This document shows positions 27,224 to 35,640 of a DNA stretch of 64,000 bases, one piece after another. The position numbers and the translations under genes were made by a program. Under the pieces are notes generated by a model. That model was not told the origin of the DNA. It worked only from the letters and a program-made list of their open reading frames with translations, and did no database searches. Source of the DNA: Hyphomonadaceae bacterium. Lineage in GTDB: Bacteria; Pseudomonadota; Alphaproteobacteria; Caulobacterales; Hyphomonadaceae. Positions within the stretch are counted from its first letter, which is position 1. Each line of letters opens with the position of its first letter. The stretch is from NCBI GenBank assembly GCA_024743315.1, contig JANSWU010000004.1, forward strand, positions 186,001 to 250,000, in the 5' to 3' direction.

Positions 27224-27266
27224 ATGCGTCTCCGTTCGCGACCCTGCTTGATTTTAAGTGTTTGGC

Positions 27267-27740
27267 TTAGGTGCCGGGCAGTTTCAACCGCTCACCACTT
27301 CCACGTTCGATCGTCACCTGTCCGCCACCTGTGGCACTGTCATCGCTGGCATTGTCCGTCCCGTCCCAACCGATCACCCTGTCGGATACGCTTTGCGACT
27401 TGCGAATGACATTGGCTTCTTCCCAATCCACCTGTTCGCGGATCACTGGGCTAACAGCATTGGCCCCGGCCGCGGCGACCAGAGCACGTTCGGCCGCGCT
27501 CGCATTGGTGCCAATATCAGAGCCGAACGCGGACGCAGTTCCCGCCCGAGTCGGATCGACTTCGAATGGCAAGCCCGATCCGGCTTCAGGGGGACGCAGG
27601 CTATAGTCTGGCGGCACCACGAGGGGCGCTTTCTTGACCACTCGGAACTCATCTGGGGAATTGCTTCCGCCAAGTCCGACACAGCCGCTGAGCAATGTCA
27701 TGGCCAGTCCCGTTGAAACCAAAAGTATCGTTTTCTTCAT
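27267..27740 (-). CDS. DUF3035 lipoprotein
   Basis: A 157-residue lipoprotein (AMTLLSGCVGLGG) with the DUF3035 core PDEFRVVKKAPLVVPPDYSL near its N-terminus, then a low-complexity acidic and Gly/Ala-rich tail. The family is found mainly in alphaproteobacteria, often beside lspA and M16 genes, as here. The function is unknown. It starts 12 bases after lspA. Confidence 0.9.
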   Translation of the reverse strand: MKKTILLVSTGLAMTLLSGCVGLGGSNSPDEFRVVKKAPLVVPPDYSLRPPEAGSGLPFEVDPTRAGTASAFGSDIGTNASAAERALVAAAGANAVSPVIREQVDWEEANVIRKSQSVSDRVIGWDGTDNASDDSATGGGQVTIERGSGERLKLPGT

Positions 27741-27751
27741 GGCGTCCTCGC

Positions 27752-28291
27752 CTATTCCTCAGTTACAGCCTCAGCCGTTTTGTCTTGTCGCGACATTAGG
27801 AACTGATCCGCAAAGAGCAAGACCGCGCCTACAGATATGGCCGCGTCGGCGACGTTGAACACATAATTAAAAAAGTAAGGCCGAAAGATGCCGCTAAAGT
27901 CGAGAAAGTCGACGACGGCGCCAAATCTCACCCGGTCAATGACATTGCCAAACGCGCCGCCAATCACCAGGGCCAGCGCAATCCCGGTGAAGCGCCGCGC
28001 CGCATTGACCAACCAGACGGTGAATCCAATAGCGATCGCGGTGGTTAGGATCACCAGGACCCAGCGCATTACGCCTTCAGATTGGCCGATACCGAAGCTG
28101 ATCCCGCGATTCCAGACCATGGTCAGGTCAAAAAAGGGAAGAACCTCGATCTGACCACAGCGCTGGGATCGATCGAGACAGCCAATCGCGTTAAACTGTG
28201 GCTCTTCGAGGATCAGGTATTTCGTCCACTGATCGAGGATCACAATGATCGGGATCAAGAAAAACAGCGCTGTGCGAAACGGTTTGGTCAT
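27752..28291 (-). CDS. lspA: Signal peptidase II (prolipoprotein signal peptidase)
   Basis: Removes the signal peptide of lipidated prolipoproteins at the inner membrane. 179 residues with four membrane helices. The catalytic aspartates lie in the two conserved blocks GGAFGNVIDRVRFGAVVDFL and FNVADAAISVGAVLL. DQWTKYLI and VWNRGISFGI are the other family motifs. Overlaps the ileS stop by four bases (ATGA), a common gamma/alphaproteobacterial ileS-lspA arrangement, and directly precedes two lipoprotein genes. Confidence 0.97.
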   Translation of the reverse strand: MTKPFRTALFFLIPIIVILDQWTKYLILEEPQFNAIGCLDRSQRCGQIEVLPFFDLTMVWNRGISFGIGQSEGVMRWVLVILTTAIAIGFTVWLVNAARRFTGIALALVIGGAFGNVIDRVRFGAVVDFLDFSGIFRPYFFNYVFNVADAAISVGAVLLFADQFLMSRQDKTAEAVTEE

Positions 28292-31239
28292 GCTCGGCCT
28301 CGGACCTCCCGGATAGCAGCGGCATCGCGCGGTGTCACATCGGGAAATTCCGGGTCGGCTATGGCTGGATTAAAATATTTCCAGCTGCGTGCGCATTTAA
28401 TGCCGTCGGCTTTGCCAGGCAGGACCGCGACACTTGCTTCTTCTGGCAAGCGGAAGGCATTCTCTGGAGCCTCATCGGTCACAAGTTTGGCTTGTGAGGT
28501 GATGAAGATGTCCTCTGCCGCTTCCCCTTCATAGGCCTTGAGCAAATCAGGATCACTGACGAACACGGTCGGCGCGGCTTCGAGAGACGAACCAATCCGT
28601 TTCTCGCGACGCTCAATCTCGATCGCCCCAGTCACGACACGGCGAACCCGGAAGATTCTCTCCCACCGCGCGGCGAGCTCCGCATCTTTCCAATCGAACG
28701 GCGTTTCCGGCATTTGCAGCAGATGCACACTGTCCGCGCGGTCGGCAAACACGCTCATCAGGAACGCTTCTTCAGTCGTAAATGGCATGATCGGCGCGAG
28801 CCAGGCGAGCAAACGCTCAAGGATCGCCGCCATCACGGTGCGCGCAGATCGACGCCGCAAATCGCTTGGCGCGTCGCAATAGAGACTGTCCTTGCGGATA
28901 TCGAAATAGACCGCTGACAGATCGACCGAACAGAAGTTGAGAAGCGCCATCATCACGCGCTTGAAATCATGCTCGTCATAGGCCTTGCGGACCAGCTCAT
29001 CGAGCTCGGCGAGGCGATGCAGCACCCAGCCCTCAAGACTCGGCATTTCAACCGGCAGGACCGCTTCGTCCGGCGTAAAGCCGTCGAGGGCTCCGAGCAG
29101 ATAGCGCAATGTGTTGCGCAGGCGGCGATAATTCTCGACCGCGCCTTTGATGATCTCATCCGAGATCCGCAAGTCTTCGGTATAGTCCGCGCTGGCGGTC
29201 CAAAGACGCAGGATTTCGATGCCATATTGTTTGGCAAAGTCAGCTGGATCGATCGTGTTGCCGATCGATTTCGACATCTTCTTGCCCTCGCCATCGACAA
29301 TCATGCCGTGGGTTACGACTTGCCGGAACGGGGCCATGCCGCGCGTCGCGCAGCTTTCGAGCAGCGAGGATTGGAACCAGCCGCGATGCTGGTCCGAGCC
29401 TTCCATATAGACATCGGCCTGACCGGTCGCGTCATCGATGATGCCGCGATCGCGCAACGCAAAGGCGTGTGTCGTGCCGCTGTCGAACCAGACATCGAGC
29501 ACATCATTGACCTTGTCCCAACCGGTCGCGTCGGCCAGGAAATCGCCAACTTCGGCAGAGAACCAACCCTCAACGCCTTCCTGACGGATCTTGTTGAGGA
29601 TGCGCTCATTGACGGCGGCCGCTTCGGCTTCTGGCAAGGCCGCCGTGTGCGGTTCGCCTATTTCATTCACCAGGAGCGTGATCGGCACGCCCCAATTGCG
29701 CTGACGCGAGATGAGCCAGTCCGGGCGATCCGCGATCATGGCTTTCAGGCGATTGTAGCCGGTGGGCGGTACGAATTTGGTCTGCTCAATGCCCTCAAGC
29801 GCCATTTCACGCAGCGGCCGCGAGCCATCCTTGCCGGGCGTATCCATGGCAATGAACCATTGCGGCGTCGCGCGCCGGATCACCGGCGCTTTTGAGCGCC
29901 AGGAATGCGCATCGCGGATTGAGGTCATGCCGCGCGCCAGCAGATTGCCGCTTTCGGCGAGCAGCCGGATGACTTCGGGATTGGCCTTGCCTTGCTCGCC
30001 GCGCTTCTTGCCGGAGGTGCGGATGATATCGAGGCCGCGCAGCGGTTCTGGAACGTCGTCCGTGTAGCAGCCGTCAGGATCGACGATCTGACGGATCTGC
30101 TGCGTCGTGCGGCCGGACTCGACCCAGACATTAAAGTCATCCTCACCGTGCGCCGGCGCGGTGTGGACGAAGCCCGTCCCGGCGTCATCAGTCACGTGAT
30201 CGCCGGCCAGCATTGGGATATCGTGCTGGAAAAAGGCGTCCAACTGGTTCAGCGGATGCGATAAGGTTTTTAAGGTCGAAGGATCGACGTCTGAAACGCG
30301 AGTCCAAGCCTTGATCTTGGCGTTGTCTTTCACGCTGTCGGCAAGCGCGTCCGCAATGACCAGACGTTCTCCTGCCCTCGCATAAGGTGCGAAGCCAAGC
30401 TCTTCTTCCGTCATTACGTCTTCGACCTGGAACAAGCCGTAAGAAATGGTTGGGCTGTACGACACAGCTTGGTTGGCCGGGATGGTCCAGGGGGTCGTGG
30501 TCCAAATGACCACGCTGGCATCACCGAGATCAACCGCCGCTTCTTTCACCGGAAATTTCACCCAGATTACCGGCACTTTGCGGTCATGATATTCGACTTC
30601 GGCTTCGGCCAAAGCGGTGCGCTCGACCGGGGACCACATGACGGGCTTGGCGCCGCGGACTAGGCGTCCGCCCATGGCGACGCGTAGGAATTCGCGCACC
30701 GTCGCGGCTTCGGATTCAAAATTCATCGTCAGGTATGGGTCATCCCACTCGCCCTCGACGCCGCAGCGCCGGAAGCCCTGTTTCTGGACCTCGATCCATT
30801 CGGCCGCATATTCGCGGCAAGCACGACGGAACTCATCGCCCGGCACATCATCCTTGGTTCGGCCTTTTGAGCGGAATTGTTCCTCGACCTTCCACTCAAT
30901 CGGCAGGCCGTGACAGTCCCAGCCGGGCAGATAAGAGGCATCATAGCCGCGCATCTGGTGATTGCGGACAATGATATCCTTGATGATCTTGTTCATCGCC
31001 GTACCGAGATGGATCGGGCCATTCGCATAAGGTGGGCCATCATGCAGGATGAACGGCTCCGCCCCGCGCGCCTTGGCATCGGCGCGGAAGCGCTCATAGA
31101 GCTTCATCTCATCCCACTTTTCGATCCACTTTGGCTCGGCTTTCGGCAAGCCGCCGCGCATCGGGAACTCGGTCGTGGGCAGGAACAAAGTGTCCTTGTA
31201 AGGATTTTCGGGTTTTTTCGGTTTGTCAGTATCGGCCAT
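28288..31239 (-). CDS. ileS: Isoleucine--tRNA ligase
   Basis: A class Ia synthetase of 983 residues. The HIGH motif is PIHLG (75-79) after DGPPYANG. The CP1 editing domain follows, then KMSKS at 654-658 (GKKMSKSIGNTIDPADF) and the anticodon-binding domain. The C-terminus retains only one cysteine of the usual zinc-binding segment (GIKCARSWKYFNPAI), where enterobacterial enzymes have four; zinc is probably lost. Overlaps lspA. A candidate isoleucine-rich leader peptide with alternative hairpins lies 63 bases upstream (31303-31362), suggesting control by charged tRNA-Ile. Confidence 0.97.
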   Translation of the reverse strand: MADTDKPKKPENPYKDTLFLPTTEFPMRGGLPKAEPKWIEKWDEMKLYERFRADAKARGAEPFILHDGPPYANGPIHLGTAMNKIIKDIIVRNHQMRGYDASYLPGWDCHGLPIEWKVEEQFRSKGRTKDDVPGDEFRRACREYAAEWIEVQKQGFRRCGVEGEWDDPYLTMNFESEAATVREFLRVAMGGRLVRGAKPVMWSPVERTALAEAEVEYHDRKVPVIWVKFPVKEAAVDLGDASVVIWTTTPWTIPANQAVSYSPTISYGLFQVEDVMTEEELGFAPYARAGERLVIADALADSVKDNAKIKAWTRVSDVDPSTLKTLSHPLNQLDAFFQHDIPMLAGDHVTDDAGTGFVHTAPAHGEDDFNVWVESGRTTQQIRQIVDPDGCYTDDVPEPLRGLDIIRTSGKKRGEQGKANPEVIRLLAESGNLLARGMTSIRDAHSWRSKAPVIRRATPQWFIAMDTPGKDGSRPLREMALEGIEQTKFVPPTGYNRLKAMIADRPDWLISRQRNWGVPITLLVNEIGEPHTAALPEAEAAAVNERILNKIRQEGVEGWFSAEVGDFLADATGWDKVNDVLDVWFDSGTTHAFALRDRGIIDDATGQADVYMEGSDQHRGWFQSSLLESCATRGMAPFRQVVTHGMIVDGEGKKMSKSIGNTIDPADFAKQYGIEILRLWTASADYTEDLRISDEIIKGAVENYRRLRNTLRYLLGALDGFTPDEAVLPVEMPSLEGWVLHRLAELDELVRKAYDEHDFKRVMMALLNFCSVDLSAVYFDIRKDSLYCDAPSDLRRRSARTVMAAILERLLAWLAPIMPFTTEEAFLMSVFADRADSVHLLQMPETPFDWKDAELAARWERIFRVRRVVTGAIEIERREKRIGSSLEAAPTVFVSDPDLLKAYEGEAAEDIFITSQAKLVTDEAPENAFRLPEEASVAVLPGKADGIKCARSWKYFNPAIADPEFPDVTPRDAAAIREVRGRA

Positions 31240-31286
31240 TTGGACGTCTTCGGATCAGCGGATGAAGAAAGGGCTAAGCAATAGAA

Positions 31287-31355
31287 CCCGGCCGCGAGCT
31301 CTTTAAGAGCGGGCGACCGGGCCGCTAATTCGAATAATGGATATGATTGCGGCCC
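31287..31355 (-). promoter_or_regulatory. Alternative RNA stems of the ileS leader (attenuator-like)
   Basis: Arm A, GGGCCGC (31349-31355, leader codons 3-5), is perfectly complementary to arm B, GCGGCCC (31319-31325, codons 13-15); the Ile codons lie in the loop. Arm B also forms the base of a second hairpin (CCCGG/CCGGG, 31287-31321) with inner stems CGC/GCG and GCTCT/AGAGC, whose loop is the leader stop codon. The two structures share bases and exclude each other. A ribosome stalled on Ile codons would cover arm A. No T-run follows, so control might be translational or rho-dependent. Confidence 0.55.
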
Positions 31356-31362
31356 TGCTCAT
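31303..31362 (-). CDS. Candidate ileS leader peptide (Ile-rich, 19 aa)
   Basis: Too short for the ORF track. The frame ATG...TAA encodes MSRAAIISIIRISGPVARS: five Ile codons (ATC, ATA, ATT, ATT, ATT) within residues 6-12, directly ahead of the isoleucyl-tRNA synthetase gene on the same strand. An in-frame TAA lies just upstream, so the ATG is the first start. No Shine-Dalgarno is seen, but a -35/-10-like pair (31369-31397) puts the predicted transcription start about 6 bases after the -10, at the A of the ATG. The peptide would then be leaderless, as known for trpL of Sinorhizobium. The stop codon forms the apical loop of a hairpin. Regulation is inferred from this layout. Confidence 0.68.
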   Translation of the reverse strand: MSRAAIISIIRISGPVARS

Positions 31363-31368
31363 GCGCGT

Positions 31369-31397
31369 CGCTTAGCAGGGCTCGCAGGCGCTGTCAC
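31369..31397 (-). promoter_or_regulatory. Candidate promoter of the ileS leader
   Basis: On the minus strand GTGACA (-35), a 17-base spacer and TAAGCG (-10), ending 6 bases before the leader ATG. The -35 is good and the -10 weak. Position rather than sequence carries the argument. Confidence 0.4.
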
Positions 31398-31435
31398 TCG
31401 CCAATGGCGCTTTGTGCACAGTGCCGGTCTCGGGC

Positions 31436-31951
31436 TTAGCCTTCTGCGGCCGCGGCCGCGAGTTGACCAATGCTGCGCACTAGCGGCGGCGCGCCAGCCA
31501 TCAGGCTGCCAATCTCATGCTTGAAATTCTCGACCTGAACCCCGCCTGAGAGGATCATGTAGCGATCGACGATCAGCTGGTTGTTCGCCAGATACAGGCC
31601 GAACGCGTCCATTTGCATGTCCGCCTGGTTGAGAATCTCCCAGGTCGTGCCTTCTGGAATGTCATGTATGGACCCGATCAGAACGCCCTGACAGGCGGCG
31701 GCCTCGTCACAGACTTTCAACAAGACGAGATATTTGAAACCGCTTGGGGTTTCGACGACGATTCCGTTTCGGGCCGGCATCTCTTCAATAATCGTATGAT
31801 CATATCCGGTCACGATTGCCCGCATGTCGGCCATGGTGACGGCGGAAACGATTCGCGTGTCCGGGGCCGGCGTATCGTCGGATTGGGCCATAACAGGAAT
31901 GGAGGAAAATACGGCTGCAACTGCAGTCGCTGCTAGGAAAGACTTGAGCAT
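31436..31951 (-). CDS. Secreted YbjN-domain-like protein
   Basis: A 171-residue exported protein with signal peptide MLKSFLAATAVAAVFSSIPVMAQ. The mature part alternates strands and helices (MRAIVTGYDHTIIEEMPARN, WEILNQADMQMDAFGLYLAN, QLIVDRYMILSGGVQVENF). This is reminiscent of YbjN/type III secretion chaperone-like folds, where a 'visD/LERDLIL.GG' element is typical. The function is unknown. Located between ribF and ileS on the same strand. Confidence 0.7.
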   Translation of the reverse strand: MLKSFLAATAVAAVFSSIPVMAQSDDTPAPDTRIVSAVTMADMRAIVTGYDHTIIEEMPARNGIVVETPSGFKYLVLLKVCDEAAACQGVLIGSIHDIPEGTTWEILNQADMQMDAFGLYLANNQLIVDRYMILSGGVQVENFKHEIGSLMAGAPPLVRSIGQLAAAAAEG

Positions 31952-32004
31952 ATTGGCTCCCTCTTCGCACTCTAACGCCAGAGTGTTTTCGAATTGGTCG
32001 CCCC

Positions 32005-32928
32005 CTAGTGGTTTGAACCTAGCACATTTTTTGTTTCTGCAACATCTAATTGCATTTGAGAAACCATGGCATCGAGGCTATCAAATTTTAACTCTGGCCG
32101 CAGGAAGCGGACCAGAGCGACTTCGAGATGCTGGCCATAAAGGTCGCCGTCAAAATCGAAAATGAAAGTCTCCAGGAGCGGGTCTCGGATGCCGGTTGTC
32201 GGCGTACGCCCGAAATTGGCAACGCCAGGGCGCCAGTCCTGCTCACCGGCAATCCGCGCTCGCACTGCATAAACACCGTGCCGAGGGTGGATCAGCTCGC
32301 CAAGATGCAGGTTTGCGGTTGGAAACCCGATCGTCCGCCCGCGTTTTTCGCCATGCTCGACCAAGCCATCGACGACCCAGTCATGACCGAGGATCTCCGC
32401 CGCCCTCTCAGGCTCACCCGCGATCAGCGCTTCGCGGATCGCTGTGGACGAGGCTTTCGCGCCCAAGGCTTCAATCTTCTCAATAATGGTGACGCCAAAT
32501 CCGAGTGCCCGTCCTAAGGAGGCAAGGCGACCCGCATCGCCCATGCGCCCGCGCCCAAATCGGAAATCAAAGCCAACCGTGACATGAGACGCCCCGATAC
32601 CATCTTTCAATACGTCCCGGGCAAAGGCTTCATCGGTCATCGCCGCCATGTCGGCATTAAAAGGAAGTTCGAAAATCGCTTTTGCACCGAGCTCAGCCAG
32701 ACGCGCATTGCGCCGGGACGGGCGATAGATCCGGAACGGCGGATCGTCCGGCCGGAAAAAAGCGCGTGGGGGTGGTTCAAACGTCGCGACGCCCAGCGGC
32801 CCTTCCCCGGACGCCGCACCCTCGATGACCGCGCGGTGACCGGCATGCACGCCGTCAAAATTGCCCAATGCAACTGAGAAACCGCGCGCGGAGTCCGGTA
32901 CATCACGATAATGGGCAATCACTGTCAT
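32005..32928 (-). CDS. ribF: Bifunctional riboflavin kinase/FAD synthetase
   Basis: Converts riboflavin to FMN and FMN to FAD. The 307 residues comprise an N-terminal nucleotidyltransferase domain with ALGNFDGVHAGHRAVIEGA and the second adenylylation region VTVGFDFRFGRGRMGD. The C-terminal riboflavin kinase domain has the Mg-ATP motif GRTIGFPTANLHL and HGVYAVRA. It starts directly at the MaoC-like gene's stop (no gap), so translational coupling is likely. Confidence 0.96.
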   Translation of the reverse strand: MTVIAHYRDVPDSARGFSVALGNFDGVHAGHRAVIEGAASGEGPLGVATFEPPPRAFFRPDDPPFRIYRPSRRNARLAELGAKAIFELPFNADMAAMTDEAFARDVLKDGIGASHVTVGFDFRFGRGRMGDAGRLASLGRALGFGVTIIEKIEALGAKASSTAIREALIAGEPERAAEILGHDWVVDGLVEHGEKRGRTIGFPTANLHLGELIHPRHGVYAVRARIAGEQDWRPGVANFGRTPTTGIRDPLLETFIFDFDGDLYGQHLEVALVRFLRPELKFDSLDAMVSQMQLDVAETKNVLGSNH

Positions 32929-33360
32929 TTAAGCGTCCCGGCTGGGTACCATGACCATGGCTTCGCCCGAAATCGCCGCTTTGCCATCGACATTGCACGA
33001 CACTTTCAAGGTAACACGATTGCCGCGTTCCTGCTTTTCGGTGACCTCAACCCGGACAATGACATTGGACCCGATGAAGACCGGACGGCGAAATCGCATG
33101 TTCAATCCAACAAAGATTGATCCCGGTCCCGGCAAGTCATTTCCGAGGATCCCAGAAATATAGCTGGCGGTCAGCGCACCATGCGCGATGCGTTGCCCGA
33201 ACGCCGTATTCTTCGCGAACTCTTCATCCATGTGCAGTGGATTACGGTCGCCCGAGACTTCTGCGAACAGCTCGATGTCTTTCTCAGTGATCACATGATG
33301 CGTTTCATGGGTCATGCCCACGGACAGATCTTCGAACTTGTACCCGTCTTTATAAGTCAT
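32929..33360 (-). CDS. MaoC-like (R)-specific enoyl-CoA hydratase (PhaJ-type)
   Basis: A single-hotdog dehydratase of 143 residues. The catalytic Asp/His pair is in the hydratase-2 motif: FAEVSGDRNPLHMDEEFA, then IAHGALTASYISGILG. PhaJ-type enzymes hydrate trans-2-enoyl-CoA to the R-hydroxyacyl-CoA for polyhydroxyalkanoate or lipid metabolism; this small form fits. The track starts at a GTG (33387); I choose ATG 33360, which has a GGAG motif about 10 bases upstream. Neighbouring ribF starts immediately at its stop. Confidence 0.92.
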   Translation of the reverse strand: MTYKDGYKFEDLSVGMTHETHHVITEKDIELFAEVSGDRNPLHMDEEFAKNTAFGQRIAHGALTASYISGILGNDLPGPGSIFVGLNMRFRRPVFIGSNVIVRVEVTEKQERGNRVTLKVSCNVDGKAAISGEAMVMVPSRDA

Positions 33361-33415
33361 TGCGGCTGCGTCTCCGTTTTCGCTCACGGCCTGTTACAAT
33401 GTGTTTCAGGTTTCG

Positions 33416-34273
33416 TCACCATGTGAGTTTCGGCATCGCCCATTTCGCGGACACGGCATAATCGCCGAGCAAGTCCGCGACCTCCTGCTCGAAATTCGCG
33501 CCATGCTCTTGCAAACCGGTGCCGACATATAGCCCGTCAAACCCGCGCGCGAGCGCGCCCGTCATGTCCGTCGCGGGACTATCACCAATACATAAAACGC
33601 GCGGCGTCGCAGGCTCGACACCGAGATCGGCCAAGCGCGCCAAAGCCAGATCATAGATCGGATCATGCGGCTTGCCGGGATAAATCACTTTGCCGCCTTC
33701 TTCCTCGAACACTTTGGCAAGGGCACCAGCGCACCAGTGCAACTGATCGCCAATGCGAACCCGGATATCCGGATTGGCGCAAATCATTTCCATTTCACGA
33801 TCGGCCGCTTCGGCCAGACGATTGCGATAATCGTCAGGATGGTCATTGATTTGATCTTCCAGACCAATGCACAGAACCGTATCCGACGTTCGAGCGTCGC
33901 CGAATTGCAGATCGAGGCCCTCATACAGGAACTTATCGTGCTCCCAGCCCTCATCTGCACCCATGCGCCAGAACACTTCGCCGACCCTTTGCGATAACAC
34001 TTCCCGGGTCGCGTCCCCTGAGGTCACACAATCATCAAACGCCTCAGGCGGCACACCGAGCGGATCGAAATAGCGAATCGCCTGTTCTTTCGGCACCGGC
34101 GCATTCGTAATCAGGCAGACGGCACCGCCCTGTTCGCGGAACCGGACCAGGGCCTCGCACGCCTCTTCGAACGCGTAGCGGCCATTGTGGATCACGCCCC
34201 AGACATCGCAAAGGATCGCATCATATTGATCGGCGAGCATGGCGAGACCGCCGGGAAATTGTGGATGAGTCAT
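33416..34273 (-). CDS. HAD-superfamily class IIA phosphatase (NagD-like)
   Basis: A 285-residue HAD hydrolase. The nucleophile motif is AILCDVWGVIHNG, where the usual DxD is DxW, a feature of the alphaproteobacterial NagD-like subgroup rather than damage. Motif II is CLITNAP. Motif III/IV follow in IYPGKPHDPIYDLAL and VLCIGDSPATDMTGALARGFD. The physiological phosphoester is unknown. Not clearly in an operon with its neighbours, which are on the same strand with 36-56 base gaps. Confidence 0.92.
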   Translation of the reverse strand: MTHPQFPGGLAMLADQYDAILCDVWGVIHNGRYAFEEACEALVRFREQGGAVCLITNAPVPKEQAIRYFDPLGVPPEAFDDCVTSGDATREVLSQRVGEVFWRMGADEGWEHDKFLYEGLDLQFGDARTSDTVLCIGLEDQINDHPDDYRNRLAEAADREMEMICANPDIRVRIGDQLHWCAGALAKVFEEEGGKVIYPGKPHDPIYDLALARLADLGVEPATPRVLCIGDSPATDMTGALARGFDGLYVGTGLQEHGANFEQEVADLLGDYAVSAKWAMPKLTW

Positions 34274-34309
34274 GGCCGCGACTTAGGCAGTGCCCCTTGT
34301 CGCGTCAAT

Positions 34310-35626
34310 CTAGGAGGCGCGTGTGGTCAACATACGGACCAGTTCAGCTGGCGGCGCTGTTTCCTCCATCAGTGAGGATTTGATCGGTCGCGGCGCGCCA
34401 AAAATATGGCCCTGGCCGTAAGGAATGCCATATTCGAGGACTTCGACCACACTGACTTCTTCTTCAATTTTTTCAGCAATCAGCGTAACCCCATAGCGCG
34501 AGCAGACCGCGGCGACTTCCTCGCCAGAGATCTTGCGCTCAACCGAAGATCGGGGGCGCGGGCCAAACGGATCCCGCAATTGATCAATCAGGGCACCGCC
34601 TTTGAATTTCACGAACCGAATGCCTGCATCCTGAAGGCGCGGCAGATCAATATCGATGGTCTCGGCATGATCAATTGAGAATCGGAACCCGAGCGCGGTG
34701 AGGCGCTCCATGGCTTCGCGCATCTGGCGCGACCGGTGTTCGAACCGGCTCGCCTGGATCTCGAAAATGAGCGCACCCGCAAGATCACGATTCTGCTCTA
34801 GGTGATTGAGGAAAAACGGAAAAAAGTGCGGATCCTCGAGCGAATGCGAGGACACATTACAAAACACACCGACGCGCCGATCGCGGGCGGCGAGCCGTCG
34901 AACCACTTCGACCGACCGATACAGCATCATATTGTCGATCACGCCGAGCAGATTGGCACGGCGTGCAGCATCTAGAAACGCACCCGGCAAGATCAGGGAC
35001 CCATCCGGATCGCGCAGGCGTGTAAAGCCTTCATAGAAAGACACGCGGCGCTGCGGCAGCGAAACGATCGGTTGCAGGTGCAAATCGACCCGGCCATCTT
35101 CCAGCGCATCTTTCACGCGGCGCAGAACCGCATCTTCCTGGGGGGCGACATCGCCAGTGGTTTCAGCGTCCGCCAGTTTGGTCTCGAAGCTCTTGGACAG
35201 ACGTTCGATCAGTGTTTCGAGCTGGCGCATCTCGCTGACCAGCGCGTCGCGCCGTTCTGTCAGTTCCTGTTTGACAGTGATTTCAACCGCGCTGGTGCGC
35301 GCTTCCATCACGTCGATACGCTCCTTGGCATCTTTTTGAGCCGACTCAACCTGATCCATGCGCGCGGTGATCTCGGTCGACTCGCCAGCCCGCGTTGCGA
35401 ACAGATGAACCTGGCCGAGCAAGGCTGTCATGATCGCGCCGCCGCAGATGGCCAGAGTCAGCTCGACTTCGGCGAAACTATAGAGCCCCCAACCGGCTCC
35501 AGCTCCGATCAAAGCATAGATCATAAAGAACAAGGCAATCATCACTCTCAGCCCCTGCCGACGCAATATGCTTAACAAATATGCGCCAAACGTTAACGAA
35601 TTGGTAGCAATAGGGCTGATTTGCAC
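34310..35626 (-). CDS. tipF: TipF-like EAL-domain membrane protein
   Basis: 438 residues with two N-terminal membrane segments (about 28-50 and 55-75: VMIALFFMIYALIGAGAGWG, LTLAICGGAIMTALLGQVHL). A coiled-coil region (about 85-145) precedes a C-terminal EAL domain. The EAL motif is replaced by YEGFTRLRD, and the metal-binding DDxG element reads IDHAETIDI, so phosphodiesterase activity is unlikely. This architecture matches TipF of Caulobacter, a c-di-GMP effector that positions the flagellum assembly site. The GTG at 35626 is uncertain; internal starts exist before the first helix. Confidence 0.85.
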   Translation of the reverse strand: MQISPIATNSLTFGAYLLSILRRQGLRVMIALFFMIYALIGAGAGWGLYSFAEVELTLAICGGAIMTALLGQVHLFATRAGESTEITARMDQVESAQKDAKERIDVMEARTSAVEITVKQELTERRDALVSEMRQLETLIERLSKSFETKLADAETTGDVAPQEDAVLRRVKDALEDGRVDLHLQPIVSLPQRRVSFYEGFTRLRDPDGSLILPGAFLDAARRANLLGVIDNMMLYRSVEVVRRLAARDRRVGVFCNVSSHSLEDPHFFPFFLNHLEQNRDLAGALIFEIQASRFEHRSRQMREAMERLTALGFRFSIDHAETIDIDLPRLQDAGIRFVKFKGGALIDQLRDPFGPRPRSSVERKISGEEVAAVCSRYGVTLIAEKIEEEVSVVEVLEYGIPYGQGHIFGAPRPIKSSLMEETAPPAELVRMLTTRAS

Positions 35627-35640
35627 CTCGTGCCAAGAGA

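Noticed and set aside
28969-29895. 308-residue plus-strand ORF inside ileS
   Set aside because: Antisense shadow of the ileS coding sequence, with no recognisable motif.
31969-31992. CACTCT...AGAGTG hairpin followed by TTTT on the plus strand
   Set aside because: Its T-run faces opposite to all genes nearby, the stem has only 6 bp and no upstream plus-strand feature was found.
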